64,000 bases of DNA from Botryosphaeria dothidea (Eukaryota > Ascomycota > Dothideomycetes > Botryosphaeriales > Botryosphaeriaceae): assembly GCA_011503125.2 (NCBI GenBank), contig WWBZ02000009.1, forward strand, positions 310,001-374,000, given 5' to 3'. The notes beneath the pieces are model-generated. The model did no database searches, had not been told where the DNA came from, and saw only the letters and a list, made by a program, of their open reading frames with translations. A program made the position numbers and the translations under genes. Of this stretch, positions 11,434 through 24,300 are shown one piece after another (positions within the stretch are counted from its first letter, which is position 1; the number at the start of each line of letters is the position of its first letter).

Positions 11434-13088
11434 GTTGGCGACTCTTGGAGCGCTGGGTTAGGGGCCTTGCGGAGGAGGAGAGGACACTGGGAGTTGTCGC
11501 GGCTCGACTTGGGCTGTGCAACTCTCATATCCCAGGGATGCGCGGAGGCGGTGATTGGGTTTGCTTGGCGCAGGCTGGGCGCGCGGTGCTGAGGTGGTCG
11601 GCGAGTGGCTTGGACGAGGCGATCGTCTCCGCCCAAGGCCCAGGAGCGCGCAGCGAGCCTACATCGTTTCTGCTTGGCCTGGCGCACCCGTCGCTGAAAC
11701 GGCGTCAAACGCTGCGCGCTGTGTGAGAAAGACGCCGGCCAAACACGTCAGGCCTGCCTATTTTTAAGCCCGCCAGCGACGCCCTCCAATCCCGACGCCG
11801 CGCCCACGCCTCCGCCCCGCCCGCCCCGGAGGCGCAGCCCACCCTCGCCCTGGCCGCCCCGTCGCTCCTGTACGCGCTGCTCGTGTGCCTGCGACTGCGA
11901 TATATGGCCACAGACATGAACGATACGGTCCAGCGAATCACATGTCGTCATGACGTCCGTAGGGCTAGCAGATCCTCGCGCGCGGTAATTATCCCCCCTA
12001 TTTGCTGGCCACAGGGTCTATCCGGCACGTACGTTTGCATCCAAGCTTCGCAACCGCCCGCCGCACTACGGATCCCGCGGGAGCCTCTTGCCTGCGCGCC
12101 CTAAAGCCCGCTAAATCGCACAATGCCTGCCTAGATCCCTCTGCCGGCAATGGCGAACATCCGAAACCGACCTCTCAACTCTAATGTCGCTCTGCTTATA
12201 GGACGCTCGATAGCAGGCTATAGCAGCAATGCTATGCGACTCCTCTACACCCACATCTCCCCATTGGCCAGGTTCCGCGCATGAATAGCGAAGGTCTGGA
12301 AGCCGACGACAGCGGAGCTCCCCCCGAGTCAGTCAACCCCAGATCCAGCAGCGGCCATTCTCCGACGAGCTTGGCGGCTCACGAGTTTCACGCACGGTGG
12401 CCTAAGCTGCGCAGTTGACGCGCCTGAGACAGCCTCTCAACCACGCCCTGCACTCCACTGACCTCTGCTACATTTGTAACGGGCAATCGCCCAGACCCAC
12501 CGGCGCTGTCGCACACTGTCACCTTCACTCTACCCACCGGAGCGGACAAACATCTCCCGGCTGACCTCAGATGTACATGAAATTTTTGCATGCCGTCCTG
12601 GCTTGCTGCGGCACGACGCACGAGGCTTGCCCCCGACCTGTGCCTCTCCGTTCAATTCGTCTTCATCTATCCCTCCTGTACGCCGATCCGACTGCCGCTC
12701 AGCCACATCTGTGAGACTTCAGCCTCAGACACCGTGTACCAGCAAACCTGTCATGTGCACTGATCAATTGTCCGAAGCACGCCTCTGTGATACTGGTAAG
12801 CCTCAACGGCTACATCGAGCTTGCAGCTTCGCTTGTATTCGTCGATCGCATGTACGGTGATCAGCATGCAGCAGGCACATCCATGGGCTGTGCAAACTCA
12901 GCCCTTTCGCCTGACTCGAAGCAACATCTAGCCCCCAAATATTCCCGCTTTCACCGCTTCACTCCATTCCCCAGGAAGCAAGGGCACCAGCATGGATTCA
13001 AGGAAAGATTTCATCATTGAGAATACGGTGCACCATAGACTGAAGAAAGGGAGCGCCGTTTTCCGGTTTCAGCCTCCCTGCAGTACCT
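11434..13088. other. intergenic region, 1.65 kb
   Basis: This is GC-rich near 11.5-11.9 kb. It contains the promoter of the PAP2 gene and the 3' flank of the M3 peptidase gene. Short open frames occur on both strands, but none shows protein-like composition or splice structure. Nothing else was seen. Confidence 0.4.
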
Positions 13089-15528
13089 CTATTTGAGTCC
13101 CATGTCTTCGAAGAAGGCGTTCTGATTGGGCGGCCGACCGAGGAAATCAGTCAGCAGCTTCATCGGATCCACACTGCCACCTTTCTCGATGACGGAGTGC
13201 CGGTACCGACGGCCTTCCTTTGAGCTGAAGGGATCCTTCTTGAACACAGTATAGAACATATCCTCCGCATATACCAAGGAGCTATAGCCACGCCGACGTT
13301 AGTGTCTTTGCTCAACGTGGGAGCAAATATTTGGAGCCGTCTTACCTCATGTACCCGTAGTATCCGGCGTCGTATCCGCCCATGAGATGTCCGAATGACG
13401 CCTGTCCGTGTCCCCATCTCCACTTCCGGCTTTCATCCTTAATCAGCATTTCCATGCTGTTCACGAGGGTAACGTTCTTCATGTTCTGGTTATAGAATAC
13501 GGTGAAATCCAGGTCCACGATCTCTTGGTGGGTTGCAGGCGTGTGAAGCGTCATGTCAAAGGTTCCGTACGCAATTTGCCTAAGGTTCCCCAGTCCGACG
13601 CCGTAGTTTTTGTTCTGGATCATTCTCTCGATCATCTGGTCCGGCATGCGCTCTTCGGGTTGCCGAGCGTCTGTTGAGTTGTTCTCCTCCAACCAGGTCT
13701 GCTTGAACTCGTCGGACAGGTACGAATAGTGCCGCGAAATATTCTTCAACACAGCCGGCGACCACACCCAGTTCTCAAGCATCTGGCTGGGCGCTTCGAC
13801 AAAGTCCCATAGGACGTTCGTACCGTGGAAGTAAGAGTATGTCGTCCTGCTGACGAGGTCATGAATACCGTGCCCTAACTCGTGGAAGATAGTAGAAACA
13901 TCTTTGTGGGACATAAGGCTGGGCCGTTTATCCGTTGGCTTCGGGAAGTTGCAGATGAGAGAGGTGACCGGGAAGTGGCGCTTCTTATCGTTGTCGAGGT
14001 CGAGGAAGCCTCGCTGGAGGTTCATGTTGGCCGCGTGCCCGTACTTGCCGTCTCGCGGGAAAATATCCAGATAAAGGTATCCTACAAAGTCGCCACCTTC
14101 AGCTTCGCTGTCCCAGACGGTAAAGAGCTGCACGTCCGGATGCCAGGTAATATCCGCGCCTTTCCCGCTCGGCGACAACTTATCTAGGTCCGCTCCCTTA
14201 ACCTCGTTAAACTGAAGACCGAATAGCTGCGAGTAGATCTGCAGCATCTCGTGGATAATAACGGTACTAGGGAAGTATTCCTTTACTTTCTGTAGATCGA
14301 TGTGGAAATTCTCCTCCTCAAACTTTATCTGATAATAGGCTTGGTCCCAGGCGAAAAACCTGTCCTCGTTCTTATCTGTCCTTTCGCTATCCTGCTTCTT
14401 ATACTCCGATAATTTCCGTAGCTCATCCTTCCCTCCCGGTGTCAACCTCCCCCTCACCTCCGCTAGGAAATCATCTACCTTTTTCGGCGAATTCAGCATC
14501 CGCCTCTGCAGTACGTATGCCGCATGGTTCGGGAACCCCAGCAGCCGGGCGCCCTCATCCCGCAGCTCCACGGCCTCCTTGAGCAACGGCACGTTTTGCG
14601 GCACGCGGTTTGACGACACGTTATACAAGCGCCGCCGCACGTCCGCATCGATTATGTACGGCGTCATCGCGCGCGCCTCAGGCTGCCGCACTATGATCTT
14701 GAGCTTGCCTTTGTTCTCGCCGGTGCCCTTGTCCCACGCCGTCAGGGTGTCAGGCGGCGCACCGCGCAGCTCATCGCGCGTCAGCCAGATGTGCGTTTCG
14801 TCTTCGTTAAGGTTCTGCGAGAAGGTGTTCTCGAGGGAGTCGATGCGCTCCGAGATGGCGCGGTAGCGCTTACGCTCTGGGCTCCCCTCCTTCAGCCCGA
14901 GCCCGTTATCCATCAAGTCTAGGTACGTGAAGTCGAGGAGGCGCGAGGATTCGGGGTCTAGGTGCGCCCACTCGGTTTTGTTTCTGTAGACGGCCGCGAC
15001 TAGGTCGAAGGAGTCCTGCCGCATCTTGGCTTCGACGCTGTATTTGGTCCACTTCTTATCCGCGGCGTTGCTGGCGTCGCGGATGCCCTTGTCGGTCGAG
15101 ACGGACGCGTAGAAGGTGAGGATCGATGAGGAGAGCGAGATGCGGTTGGCGTTCTGCGAGGCCGGGATGATCACGTTGGCGAAGGTGGCGTTGTCGGGCT
15201 TAATGCGGGCGACGAGTTTGTCGATGAAGTGCCGGTCGCTATCGATGAGGGCTTGTATGTCCTTGGCGATGGAGTCTGCGGTTGCGTTGAAGATGGGGGG
15301 TAGTTGCGGGGGGAGGCGGAATTCGCCTGCCGCTGGGGGCGCTGCGGGTGGACTTTGGCCGCCATAATTGCGGACGTTGTCTTTTCGGGGGCTGGGGTGG
15401 AGCTTTGGGCTATTGAGGAAGGAGTATTCGGGGAGGAAGAGGGCAAGAATGAAGGCACAAAAGACAGAGATCAAGAGAGCGGTGGTGCGCTGGGTTCGAC
15501 GCGGGAGTTCTGATGGAGCCGGCATTGT
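13089..15528 (-). CDS. M3-family zinc metallopeptidase (thimet oligopeptidase / saccharolysin-like) with N-terminal anchor
   Basis: Two exons (13346-15528 and 13089-13281) give 791 aa. The zinc site FHELGHGIHDL (HExxH) is near residue 548. Typical M3 blocks surround it, including NFPKPTDKRPSLMSHKDV, SQMLENWVW and the C-terminal GSVDPMKLLTDFLGR. Just after the chosen start is a hydrophobic stretch, ALLISVFCAFILALFL, which suggests a signal anchor. Classical saccharolysin is cytosolic, so the anchor is unusual. The frame stays open to an ATG at 15705. That extension contains a GAAAGAGC minisatellite and a possible donor site, so it is taken as 5' UTR. The enzyme should cut short peptides. Location is inferred from the anchor only. 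Confidence 0.85.
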
Positions 15529-15652
15529 TGGTCCTTTTGTTGGAGACACAAGACGGTAAAGAAAGAATAACGTAGACAGAAATGAAAAATAGATGGAGAG
15601 GATGAGAGGAAACGGCTCACGCGGAACTGCAATGTGTCGCGCTACATGGCGG

Positions 15653-15684
15653 GAAAGAGCGAAAGAGCGAAAGAGCGAAAGAGC
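15653..15684. repeat. (GAAAGAGC)x4 minisatellite
   Basis: Four perfect head-to-tail copies of the 8-mer lie in the probable 5' leader of the M3 peptidase gene. Confidence 0.85.
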
Positions 15685-15705
15685 TTGCTTTGGGTAGGTG
15701 CTCAA

Positions 15706-16580
15706 GTTTCTACGATAAAAATAGACGAAGAATGATTCAAGAAGGTCAGAGGAAAGTCAAATGCCGTTGAATTGGCTTTTTTTTATGATCTTTGTCCATA
15801 TTAGCGGCAGACGTAATTTCGTATCTCCGCTCTGCTTCTGAGCTAGTTCTCAGCGGAATAAGAAATCGGTAAAACTCGTCCGGAAGTTTTCCCGGGGCGT
15901 TCGTTGACCATTCAAGGTAGGTGCCTTAAAGTATCCCAGACAAGGTTTGGGCATAAACGAACGTCATAGGGACCGAGCTTCTTGGCAGAAGACACCTTAT
16001 GTGTTTGTTCCCCACGGGCTACGCAGCCTTTCGAGAGAAAAATAACCCATACCTCAATGCGGAGGAAGCTTACAGAGGGGTGTTGCGACCAACCTTTAGC
16101 GCCAAATGCGAATTCCCAGCAAGAAGCCTTACAGAGGTCTAATTAAGACTTCTATGGGAATAAAGGCATGTTTCCAGATAGCCTCATCACTAGAAACGTA
16201 ATGAGCTTGCTTCTGGGCGAAGGCTTCTAGCCGACTACAGCACCTCTCTGTATTGTATTTTGTGCTAAGCATGCCAAGGTCTGTTATGAAATGTACATCT
16301 CGGGATTGATTTGATCTCTTGCCCAGTGATGCCCTCAAGTGTCATCAAATCCGGTGGTAGATCTAACGTCTCTCAAGCTACCGGGAAGATTTTGGCAGCT
16401 CTTGTTGAAGTTTTAGCCGGAGCATCCGCCTCGCTTTGCAAGGGAGAGCAGAAAACAGGGTGAGTCAGGTTGAATAAGAGGGTGGTGCCCGAGTGGCCTA
16501 GGCTTTGTGGGGGCATCTTACGTCTGTTACTTTCACGGTTCTAAAGTCATGGAAAAAGGGGGTTGGTGTATAGTCAGTCT
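15706..16580. other. intergenic region
   Basis: This 875-bp stretch includes the upstream region of the peptidase gene and the 3' flank of the DUF7580 pseudogene. No protein-like frame was found. Confidence 0.35.
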
Positions 16581-18850
16581 TCAATATACATTTTTACCAA
16601 CGTGCGAGAGATCCTTCAAGCAGCCTTCCAACTCACAGACCACAAATCTGTAGAATGCTCTCTGTAATGAGACGTGTCTTAGGTCTAGTTCCTCAACTCC
16701 AAAATCAAACCCGATGCACCGCAAGACTATTTTTTCCATAGCGGGGGCCAAGTGCCTTGGCAGCTTCGTTCTGCTTGTCGAGCCGGAGGACCTCTGTGAA
16801 CTCTGCAAACTCCAAACCATGGGATTGTTTCAAAGGCGAGCTAGAGCCTGAGACTCTTCCTACTGCAAGCTCGAGCAGAAGGACACCTAAGGCATAAATA
16901 TGGTAGTTCTTGATGCAGTCAAATACTTTGGCGCCGGTCACCTTTTGTTTCGAGGCTTCTGCTCCACGCTGCATGGTCGTCAAGTACGGGACTGCCATTG
17001 ATTCGGCATCACAGAGCCGGTTAAGAACAAATCATATATCATCACTGGTCCATCTTTGCTGTTCTTTCCAGCCACGGCGAACTGTAGAGGCGTAGTGTGA
17101 AAAGAGCCAGCGCATAGGCTAACCTGAGGCTTTGGTAAGGATACCTCACCAGCCTCGTGAGTCCAGCGTGTGCACCGCTGCCAGATAAGACTTCGGCCAA
17201 AGACCAAGAAATACCATTGAAATGGCTACAACAACTGGAGACATGGAAGTCATTGGGTGGAAGTGACGGAGGCATTTCGCTCGAATCTGAAAGGTGGCAT
17301 TCCTGCACTGTCCGCGCAGACCATCCCAGCGCCTGGAGGTTGGAACAAATGCTACCAATGATTCGACTCGTACTGTGTGCATCAGAGAGGGCCTCTCTCT
17401 CTGTATCTTTCTCTACAGTGCCTTTGAACGTCACGCTTCGACCTGTTTCTGATGGAAAATGAGCTCAATCACCTCCGTTATCTATTATTGGATAGCATAT
17501 TAGCTTAGTCATTCATTCTGAGACGTCTTGGGGATCAATACCACGAGCGCCTCGGCAACTAAGCAATCAAGTCATTCATTCATCGATTCCGGCCGATCAA
17601 GCGCAAATTCCATCAGTTTCCAATTGCCGTAGGTTGGCATCCTGGGATACTGAGGTGTCTGCAATGGATCGTTCTTCGGTCTTGCCATTGCAAACGGCGT
17701 AGCAACATCTAGAAAGCGGCTCCGCATGAAACAAAACGGGGCAGTTTCCAGCAAGCTCTCTCAGGCTCCCAGCTGAACCTTGATCCAACTCGCATTGTAA
17801 AGCCAGTTCGACATCATGCGTCGAACACCCACAATCCTGCCATATCGCCGACAGCGCAGTATAGATCCGGGAATAGCTTTCACGGATGACCTTCACGTCT
17901 TCAAGAGGGAGATGGGCCAGGCCATGCGTCGGCAGCGCTTCTTTCCGATTCTCTCGTATGGCGTTGACAAAATTGACCGGGTCCTGGGTCGCAACTGCAG
18001 TCTCATCAAGGAGAGCTTCGACCTCGCTTTTCCTATAGAGAGCTGTCGAACGGTGCGAGAGAGTAAGACGCCGCTGGTTTTCTCATTGTTGCTATCGAGG
18101 TCTGCTATATACGTATAGTAATCGGATTTACGGAAATAAACATAAATGGGGCAAATGAGGCGTGTGGGGATAGGTGTTTGGTGTTGCGAGAAAAAGCAAA
18201 GAAAGGACGCGTGTATAAAAAAGGAAAGAAAACACGTGACTTCGGGCCAATGTGGTTGACAAGAGCCCATTTTGTTTTCGTGAAGTGCGAGGCACATGGT
18301 CTGCTGAACCAGCGATAGTGAGCGGTAGTTTGCGAGGCGGGTTGCATAGAAGCTAACGGAGCCTGGTGGAAACGATGAAAACATCAGCTCTGGGTCGGTG
18401 GGTGACTGCGACTCGCGTAGCGCCTACCGGCTCTTCCAAGCCAGCCGTCTTTAACTTTAGCAACACCTCATCCAGAGTACGACGAATCATTACGATGTTC
18501 TTTTTAACGGCGTTGCACAGGCCCAGGTCACTATCCAGGACCATGCCCAGCCTACTCTGGGCATCGCTGTCCGACCACATCTGGTGTGCGGGGTCTTCTA
18601 GCATTGCGTTAACAACGTCTCTGTCCATTAAACGCGAAAATGGTTTTCGAATCGGGATTTTGAACAGAATGACTTGGTTCTCGTGTCTCTAGCGGAGTTT
18701 GGATCCATACTGCCCACACCGAAGGTAATCAGCCAAGAACGCTCCGACCTCGCCGTACGCCTTGCAAGCAACTGGAATAGTTCCAAGAATGAGCCCTGCA
18801 ACTTCGGGGCAACGCCTTGCAAGTATCAGCTGAAATCCAAGAGTCTGACG
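16581..18850 (-). pseudogene. DUF7580-type fungal protein, disrupted
   Basis: Reading leftward from about 18850, the N-terminal hallmark appears as PEVAGLILGTIPVACKAY, then RHENQVILFKIPI, DRDVVNAMLEDPAHQMW, SRIYTALSAIWQDCGCSTHD, SLRLAYALALFTLRLYSSPWLE and, on the C-terminal side, NYHIYALGVLLLELAVGR. This order is that of DUF7580 proteins, which often accompany HET or STAND-type allorecognition genes. The N-terminal part is cut by TAG at 18689-18691 within LR-stop-RHENQ (CAG to TAG). The blocks lie in several frames, separated by stops at 18.1-18.35, 17.4-17.6 and 16.9-17.05 kb. Some gaps may be introns. No start codon was found. Assigned by motif recall; the family itself is uncharacterised. 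Confidence 0.6.
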
Positions 18851-19811
18851 AAGTTCTTAACGAAGGCTTCACCGATATTATCACAAATTTGCCGGAATCC
18901 CCGAATCTCCCAGGATTCCCAGGAATTCAACTTTTCCTGGAGATGAGGACGACAATGCTGCTCCTACTTATTTTTGCTTTTTGCGCAAGGAGCGCATCAG
19001 CGTTGCAACGGAAGCAGATTGGAGGTATTTGTTCGACGCATAGTAAATATCATGCGGCTGACAAGGCATAGACGATAAATATTTCATGATCTTCACCCGT
19101 TCATCTGCATAGATCAACACTGCAGAGAATACCCTCCAACTTTCCCAAGCTTTGCCCTTTTTCAGCACCACGCGCGGAAATACTGCAAAATTCAGATATG
19201 GCCGTGCAGACTTGACTACACTGAATTATTTGAGACAAGGGCTAGGCTTGAACTGCATCTTGAAGAAGATCATGGAATTCCTTCCGGGCCGCCCTGCCTG
19301 GACATAGCCGAACCCTAGAAGGAATCAGCCTTATTGGAAACTAACCGGGAAGCGTGCCCCTTTTGTAAAGCTGACAACATGCCTCAGTATACCTCAGGTC
19401 AATTCGCCTATGCCATTTGTTGGGACCATCGAGACTAAAGAGGAATGGTATCCTGAAACGCCGATATTGGACTATTTACGTCGATTCGAGACAGCATTTC
19501 CCGAGCAAAAAGGAGAGTATGACCGGGCAAACCTCGAAGCAAAGATCATTCGGGAATTGTTTAAACACATTCAACTCTCTCGAGCTATTCAAGGCCTCCT
19601 GCAGAGTCCAAACTTCCTGAGACTTCGTCCTGGTCCGCCACAGCCTCTCCCTCTGTCTAACCTTACACCTCTCCCACGCGCCCTTAGAGTCCGAAAATGT
19701 CGCAAGTCCGCCAGGAAAGCACAATCTGTTGCATGTTTTTGATAAGATTAGAGTCACTTTCTATTTTAAGTAAAGTGCCATAGAATCCAATAGAGTCTAA
19801 AAGCAAAATTA
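18851..19811. other. fragmentary coding-like region left of the LINE
   Basis: Open frames occur on the minus strand at 18968-19171 (67 aa) and on the plus strand at 19410-19742 (110 aa). Neither was recognised and neither has a splice partner. They may be remains of the DUF7580 locus or of a neighbour broken before the LINE arrived. Confidence 0.3.
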
Positions 19812-19827
19812 TATTTTCCTTAATAAA
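19812..19827. repeat. left target-site duplication of the LINE
   Basis: TATTTTCCTTAATAAA is repeated perfectly at 24982-24997, on the other side of the element. Confidence 0.9.
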
Positions 19828-19833
19828 AAAAAC

Positions 19834-21368
19834 ATGACCACGCCAAAAAATCGACCCCAAGCTACGGCGCCGGGAGAGGGCCCCAGGGACTCTCCTAGGC
19901 CCAGCGAGACTCAAAACACCACTCAGAGCAGCTGCAGCCGCGTCGTGGTTGATGTAGAGGCCGCAGGAAGGGGCGAACAGCCCCCTCCAGCAACCACCTC
20001 TACCTAACCACAACGCACCCCTAATAAACCGCAGGGCATCCAGTACAGCGTAGAATACGTTGAAAGAGCCTCAAAGACAGCAGACACCCTCCTCCAAGCC
20101 CTATAAGCATCCGCTGGCCTCCCTTCAGTCCTCTCTAGCCAGGTAAAAAATTTTCTCGATATTGCCAAGATAATCTTCTAGGATCATATCTCTATATGCC
20201 AGGAGGTAAATACCAAGGAACCCGGCCTTAAGGATATCCTTAAGGAAGTGCAGTAAGTCCAGAAGATAGTTAGCCAACTCCAGACTACCCCTACGCCCGC
20301 AGTACCTAGCTAGGCCAACATTACAGCCCGAGCAGCCCCAAAGCCTCCTACCCCCCCGGCCACCACTAAGCTTACCCTATACTTCCTAGATAAGACTAAT
20401 AGACAGGAGGTCGCCAACCTCTCCAATGAGGCTATTATTAAGAAGATTTAGGCAGGGAAAAGCCTAGCGTATAAAAAGGTGCTAGCTACTAAGAAGCTCC
20501 CCAGTAGGGACGTTAAGCTCTTTATACCTAATACTCAGACCAGAGCAGTCCTCCTCTAGGACCAGGAATAGACTATAGAACTGGGCAGGGAAGTCCGCCC
20601 TAACTAGCAGCTCTATTCAGTGCTAGTCCACAACGTCCCCCTCAAAGGCATTAATATCAAGGATCCCTAGGCCGCCCAAACCCTTTAGAATTAGAACCTA
20701 TCCCTACACCTAGGACTACGTATTAGTAAGCTAGCCTAGCTAAAGAGGAAGCTCCCGGAGGGGAAAACTTACTTAGCGATTATTCTTAGCACTATAGACC
20801 CCAAGGCAGCTAACTAGATTATTACTAAAGGACTTATTAGTAACTATACGCTCTATATAGCAGAATACTATAGTATAGCCTTTATAATAACCTAGTGCTT
20901 TAAGTACTAGGACTATAGCTATATCTCCACCCACTATAGAAGGAAGAACAAGTATAGCTAGTATATAGAGGCACATAATACCTAAGAGTATCCTAAGGAA
21001 AAAATATAGTGTATAAACTACTTATAAAAGTATACGGCCTAGAGTAACGCCTGCCTAGCACGCAGAGGCTACTAGGTAAAGGCCACCTAGGCCCGCCTGG
21101 CGGCTCTAGAGAGGTATAGGGTAGGATGCCCTATGGCTAAGATATAGCCTTAAACTAACTAGCTAACGGTCGGGCTAAGAAAGAGGCCTAGAGAGGAGAA
21201 GCCGGCCAAGAGAGGGCTAGGCAGGCTAAGGGACTTAAGCCGCCCCCCGCCTCCTAACTAAATACGGTTTACCGGACTTAATAGCTTCTAGCACGCCTCG
21301 GGGGAGGAGCCTACGGGAACCTCCTCCGCCTCGCAGCCTACACCACCGACTTCCTCGTAGCCTAACTT
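19834..21368 (+). pseudogene. LINE ORF1 (gag-like, CCHC zinc-knuckle remnant)
   Basis: One frame can be followed from ATG 19834 through many TAG stops. A Pro/Thr-rich N-terminus is followed by a helical region (ILKEVQ-like), then the segment EVANLSNEAIIKKI. A cysteine-rich region at about 20898-21060 has the spacing of CCHC knuckles, with several Cys codons (TGC or TGT) changed to TAC or TAT. A Pro-rich tail follows. Such proteins bind element RNA. The right end is approximate because the junction with ORF2 is obscured by mutation. Confidence 0.75.
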
Positions 21369-21379
21369 AGAGATAGAAG

Positions 21380-24300
21380 AAAGTTAATATTAGATATAGG
21401 CGCTTTCTCTATCGTATAGTATAACGTCTATAAGAGTAAGGATAGGGTAATACTCCCGCTCTTTAAGGAGGTAGACCTAAAAATCTACTATATCCTAGCT
21501 ATCTAGGAACCCTAGAGGAACCCGAGGGTTAAGATAATAGTAAGACATCCTGCCTACTATATAGTTTTCCCTTAGAAGGAGACGGCAAGAACCTACTTCT
21601 TTATAAGTAAGGCTATTACCTCCGACTCCTAGCAAGTAATAGTCTACTTACTAGATCTTATTATACTATCCCTTACTACTAAGATACGTACAATCTATAT
21701 CTATAACTACTATAATCCCCCGCCAGCCTCTTATACTAGTATAGCTCTAGAAACTTTATTTCTTCTACCGGAAGTTCTTAGAAAACTAGGGGAGTATATC
21801 CTCCTAGGGGACTTTAATCTCTACCATCCTATCTAGGGAGGTATAACCTTCCTAATATACTATACCCTAGCGGATAATCTAATTAAGATAGCTACCACAG
21901 CTAATCTTAACCTCGCCCTTCTAAGGGGTACTATTACTAGACGAGATAGTAGTAGTAAGAGTACTCTAGACCTTATCTTTATATTACGGTAGCTAGAGGA
22001 GAGAATTCTTAGCTATAGAGTTAGCTAGGAGCTTAAATTATTCTCTAACTACCTACCTATTCTTACTATACTTAATTTCTCTCTTACCTCCGTAGAACTA
22101 CGCCCCCTAAGGCCCTAGTAGAAGAAAGTAGACTAGAAGAAAACTAATAATATACTCTAATTAAAGCTCGAACACCTTAAAGCAGCCCCTCTTAATACTA
22201 AAGTAGACCTAGATTACTTTACTACACTACTCTAGGAGGCTATCTAAAGAATAATCTAGAAGACTATCCTAGTAGCGAGACCCTCGCCCTAGGCCTCTAT
22301 ATAATAGACAAAGGAGTGTTCGGACCTAGTATACTAGGCTAGAGTAGCTAGAAGGAAGTAGACAGCTATAGGGAGGAAGAAGAACTAGATAGTATACTAA
22401 ACTATTGCTAATAGCAAGAAGAGGCAGATTAGAAGAAATAGAATAAAAGTATAGCGTAGAATAGTAGCTAAGATTATCTTAGACCTATCTATACTCTAGA
22501 AGCTCTTAAAGTAGGCAAGAACAAAAGCACAAGAACCACCAGCCCCACCCTAGTTCCTACCCCTCCAGGGAGCAGATAGATAACTACGCTACGATAATCC
22601 GGCCAAGGCAGAAATCCTTATCAGCTAGTTCTTCCCCCCTCCTAGGGCCACCGACCTCTTAGACCTAGATAGGTGTATATACCCAGTGCTAGTAGAGATC
22701 CCCCAAGACCTCGCCGAAGAGCAGGTCATCCACACCATCAAGAAGCTTCCCCTAGATAAGGCACCAGGCCCAGACAAGATCATCAATAGGTTCCTAAAAC
22801 AGTGTGCCCAGACACTAAGTAGACCACTCACCAGGCTCTTCTAGGGATGCCTCGCACTTAGATACCACCCTAGGCAGTTTAAAAGCTCTATTACCGTAGT
22901 CCTCAGGAAACCACAGAGGGATAACTATACCAAAGCCAAGTCATTTAGGCCGATTACTTTACTTAACACGCTAGGGAAGCTACTTAAGAGAATTATAGTA
23001 GATCGGATCTCCTAGGCTACTAAGGCCTATAAACTACTCCCCGATATATAGATAGGAGCTAGGAGAAATAGGTCAGCAGTAGCAGCTCTCGACCTACTTA
23101 TAGAATAGATCTATACTATCTAGGCGCAAGATCCTAGGCTAGTAGCCTTAGTCCTTAGCCTGGACATCTTAGGAGTATACGACTATATATCTTATAGGAG
23201 GCTTCTCTACAATATAAGGATAGCAAGGCTCCCAGTATAAATAGAAAGATTTACTTAATCCTTCCTATAGGACCGTACTACTCAGCTATCCTTCGGAGAC
23301 TTTACTAGCCTACTAATCTAGACCTTAACCGGGATTCCCTAGGGATCCTTACTATCTCCGATACTCTACCTATTCTTCGCTTCTAACCTACTTACACAGC
23401 TACGTAGGGATAATACCTTCCCTCTTAGATTCGTCGATAATACTAATATTCTAACCTTTAGTAGATCTATAGAACAAAATTATAGGATACTAGAGGGCGT
23501 ATATTAAGTCTACGAGCACTAGGTAGCTACCTACGGGTTAGCTTTCTCGCCCGATAAGTATTACCTTATTTATTTTATAAGAAAACTAAGGAGATTTAAT
23601 ATGGTAGTAGGGATCCGTATCCCTAGATTTACTAGATACCTAGAGCCTATAATTAAGATTCTAGGAGTCTACGTAGATAATAAGCTTAGATAGGGACCCT
23701 ATATTAGGAAAATAGGAGCTAAGGTAATTAAATAGTGTATATCGCTATCTAGACTCGCAGCGTCTACCTAGGGAGCCTTATTTACTAAAGCCCGCTATAT
23801 CTACACGGCCGTGGTAAGGCTAGTCCTTATCTACGGCTGTGGGGTATAGTATACCCTAGAGGGAACCCCAGGGTGGAGAAAAACAGCTATCTAGCCACTA
23901 AAGAAGATCCAAAACTAGTGCCTACGCACTATCTCAGGGGCGTATAAGTTAACTAGCATATAAACCTTAGAGTATAAGACGGGGATTCCCCTACTCTCAC
24001 TATACCTAGACGAACTAGCACTAGCCCAGGCTATTAGAGCTAGGGATAGCCTAGTCGCGGCAGTGGTAGAGGAAACTTGCTAGAGTATTAAATAGATAGC
24101 TCGGGCTACTCTAAGTACTAGAGGCGCCGCTGGCCCGGCCAGAAGAACCCTGCTTAGAAAAAAGGCAAACTTACTCCTTAACTACTACCCCTCTACCCAC
24201 CAGTCTCCCGGAGCGAACGAAGCTACGTATAGTATATAGGAATAAGTAGAAGGAGAGATGGATAAAGTCTACTAGCCAGGGAAGATAAGACAAGCTAGTA

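Noticed and set aside
10987..11592. 201-codon plus-strand open frame
   Set aside because: It is antisense to exons 1-3 of the PAP2 phosphatase, whose motifs and splice sites are clear on the other strand.
15529..15705. 59-codon N-terminal extension of the M3 peptidase
   Set aside because: It includes a minisatellite and a possible splice donor. The hydrophobic anchor and family sequence begin at the ATG at 15528.
16480..16560. tRNA-like sequence (GGTGGTGCCCGAGTGG...)
   Set aside because: The D-arm resembles tRNA-Leu/Ser, but no proper acceptor pairing or GGTTCRA T-loop follows at the right distance.
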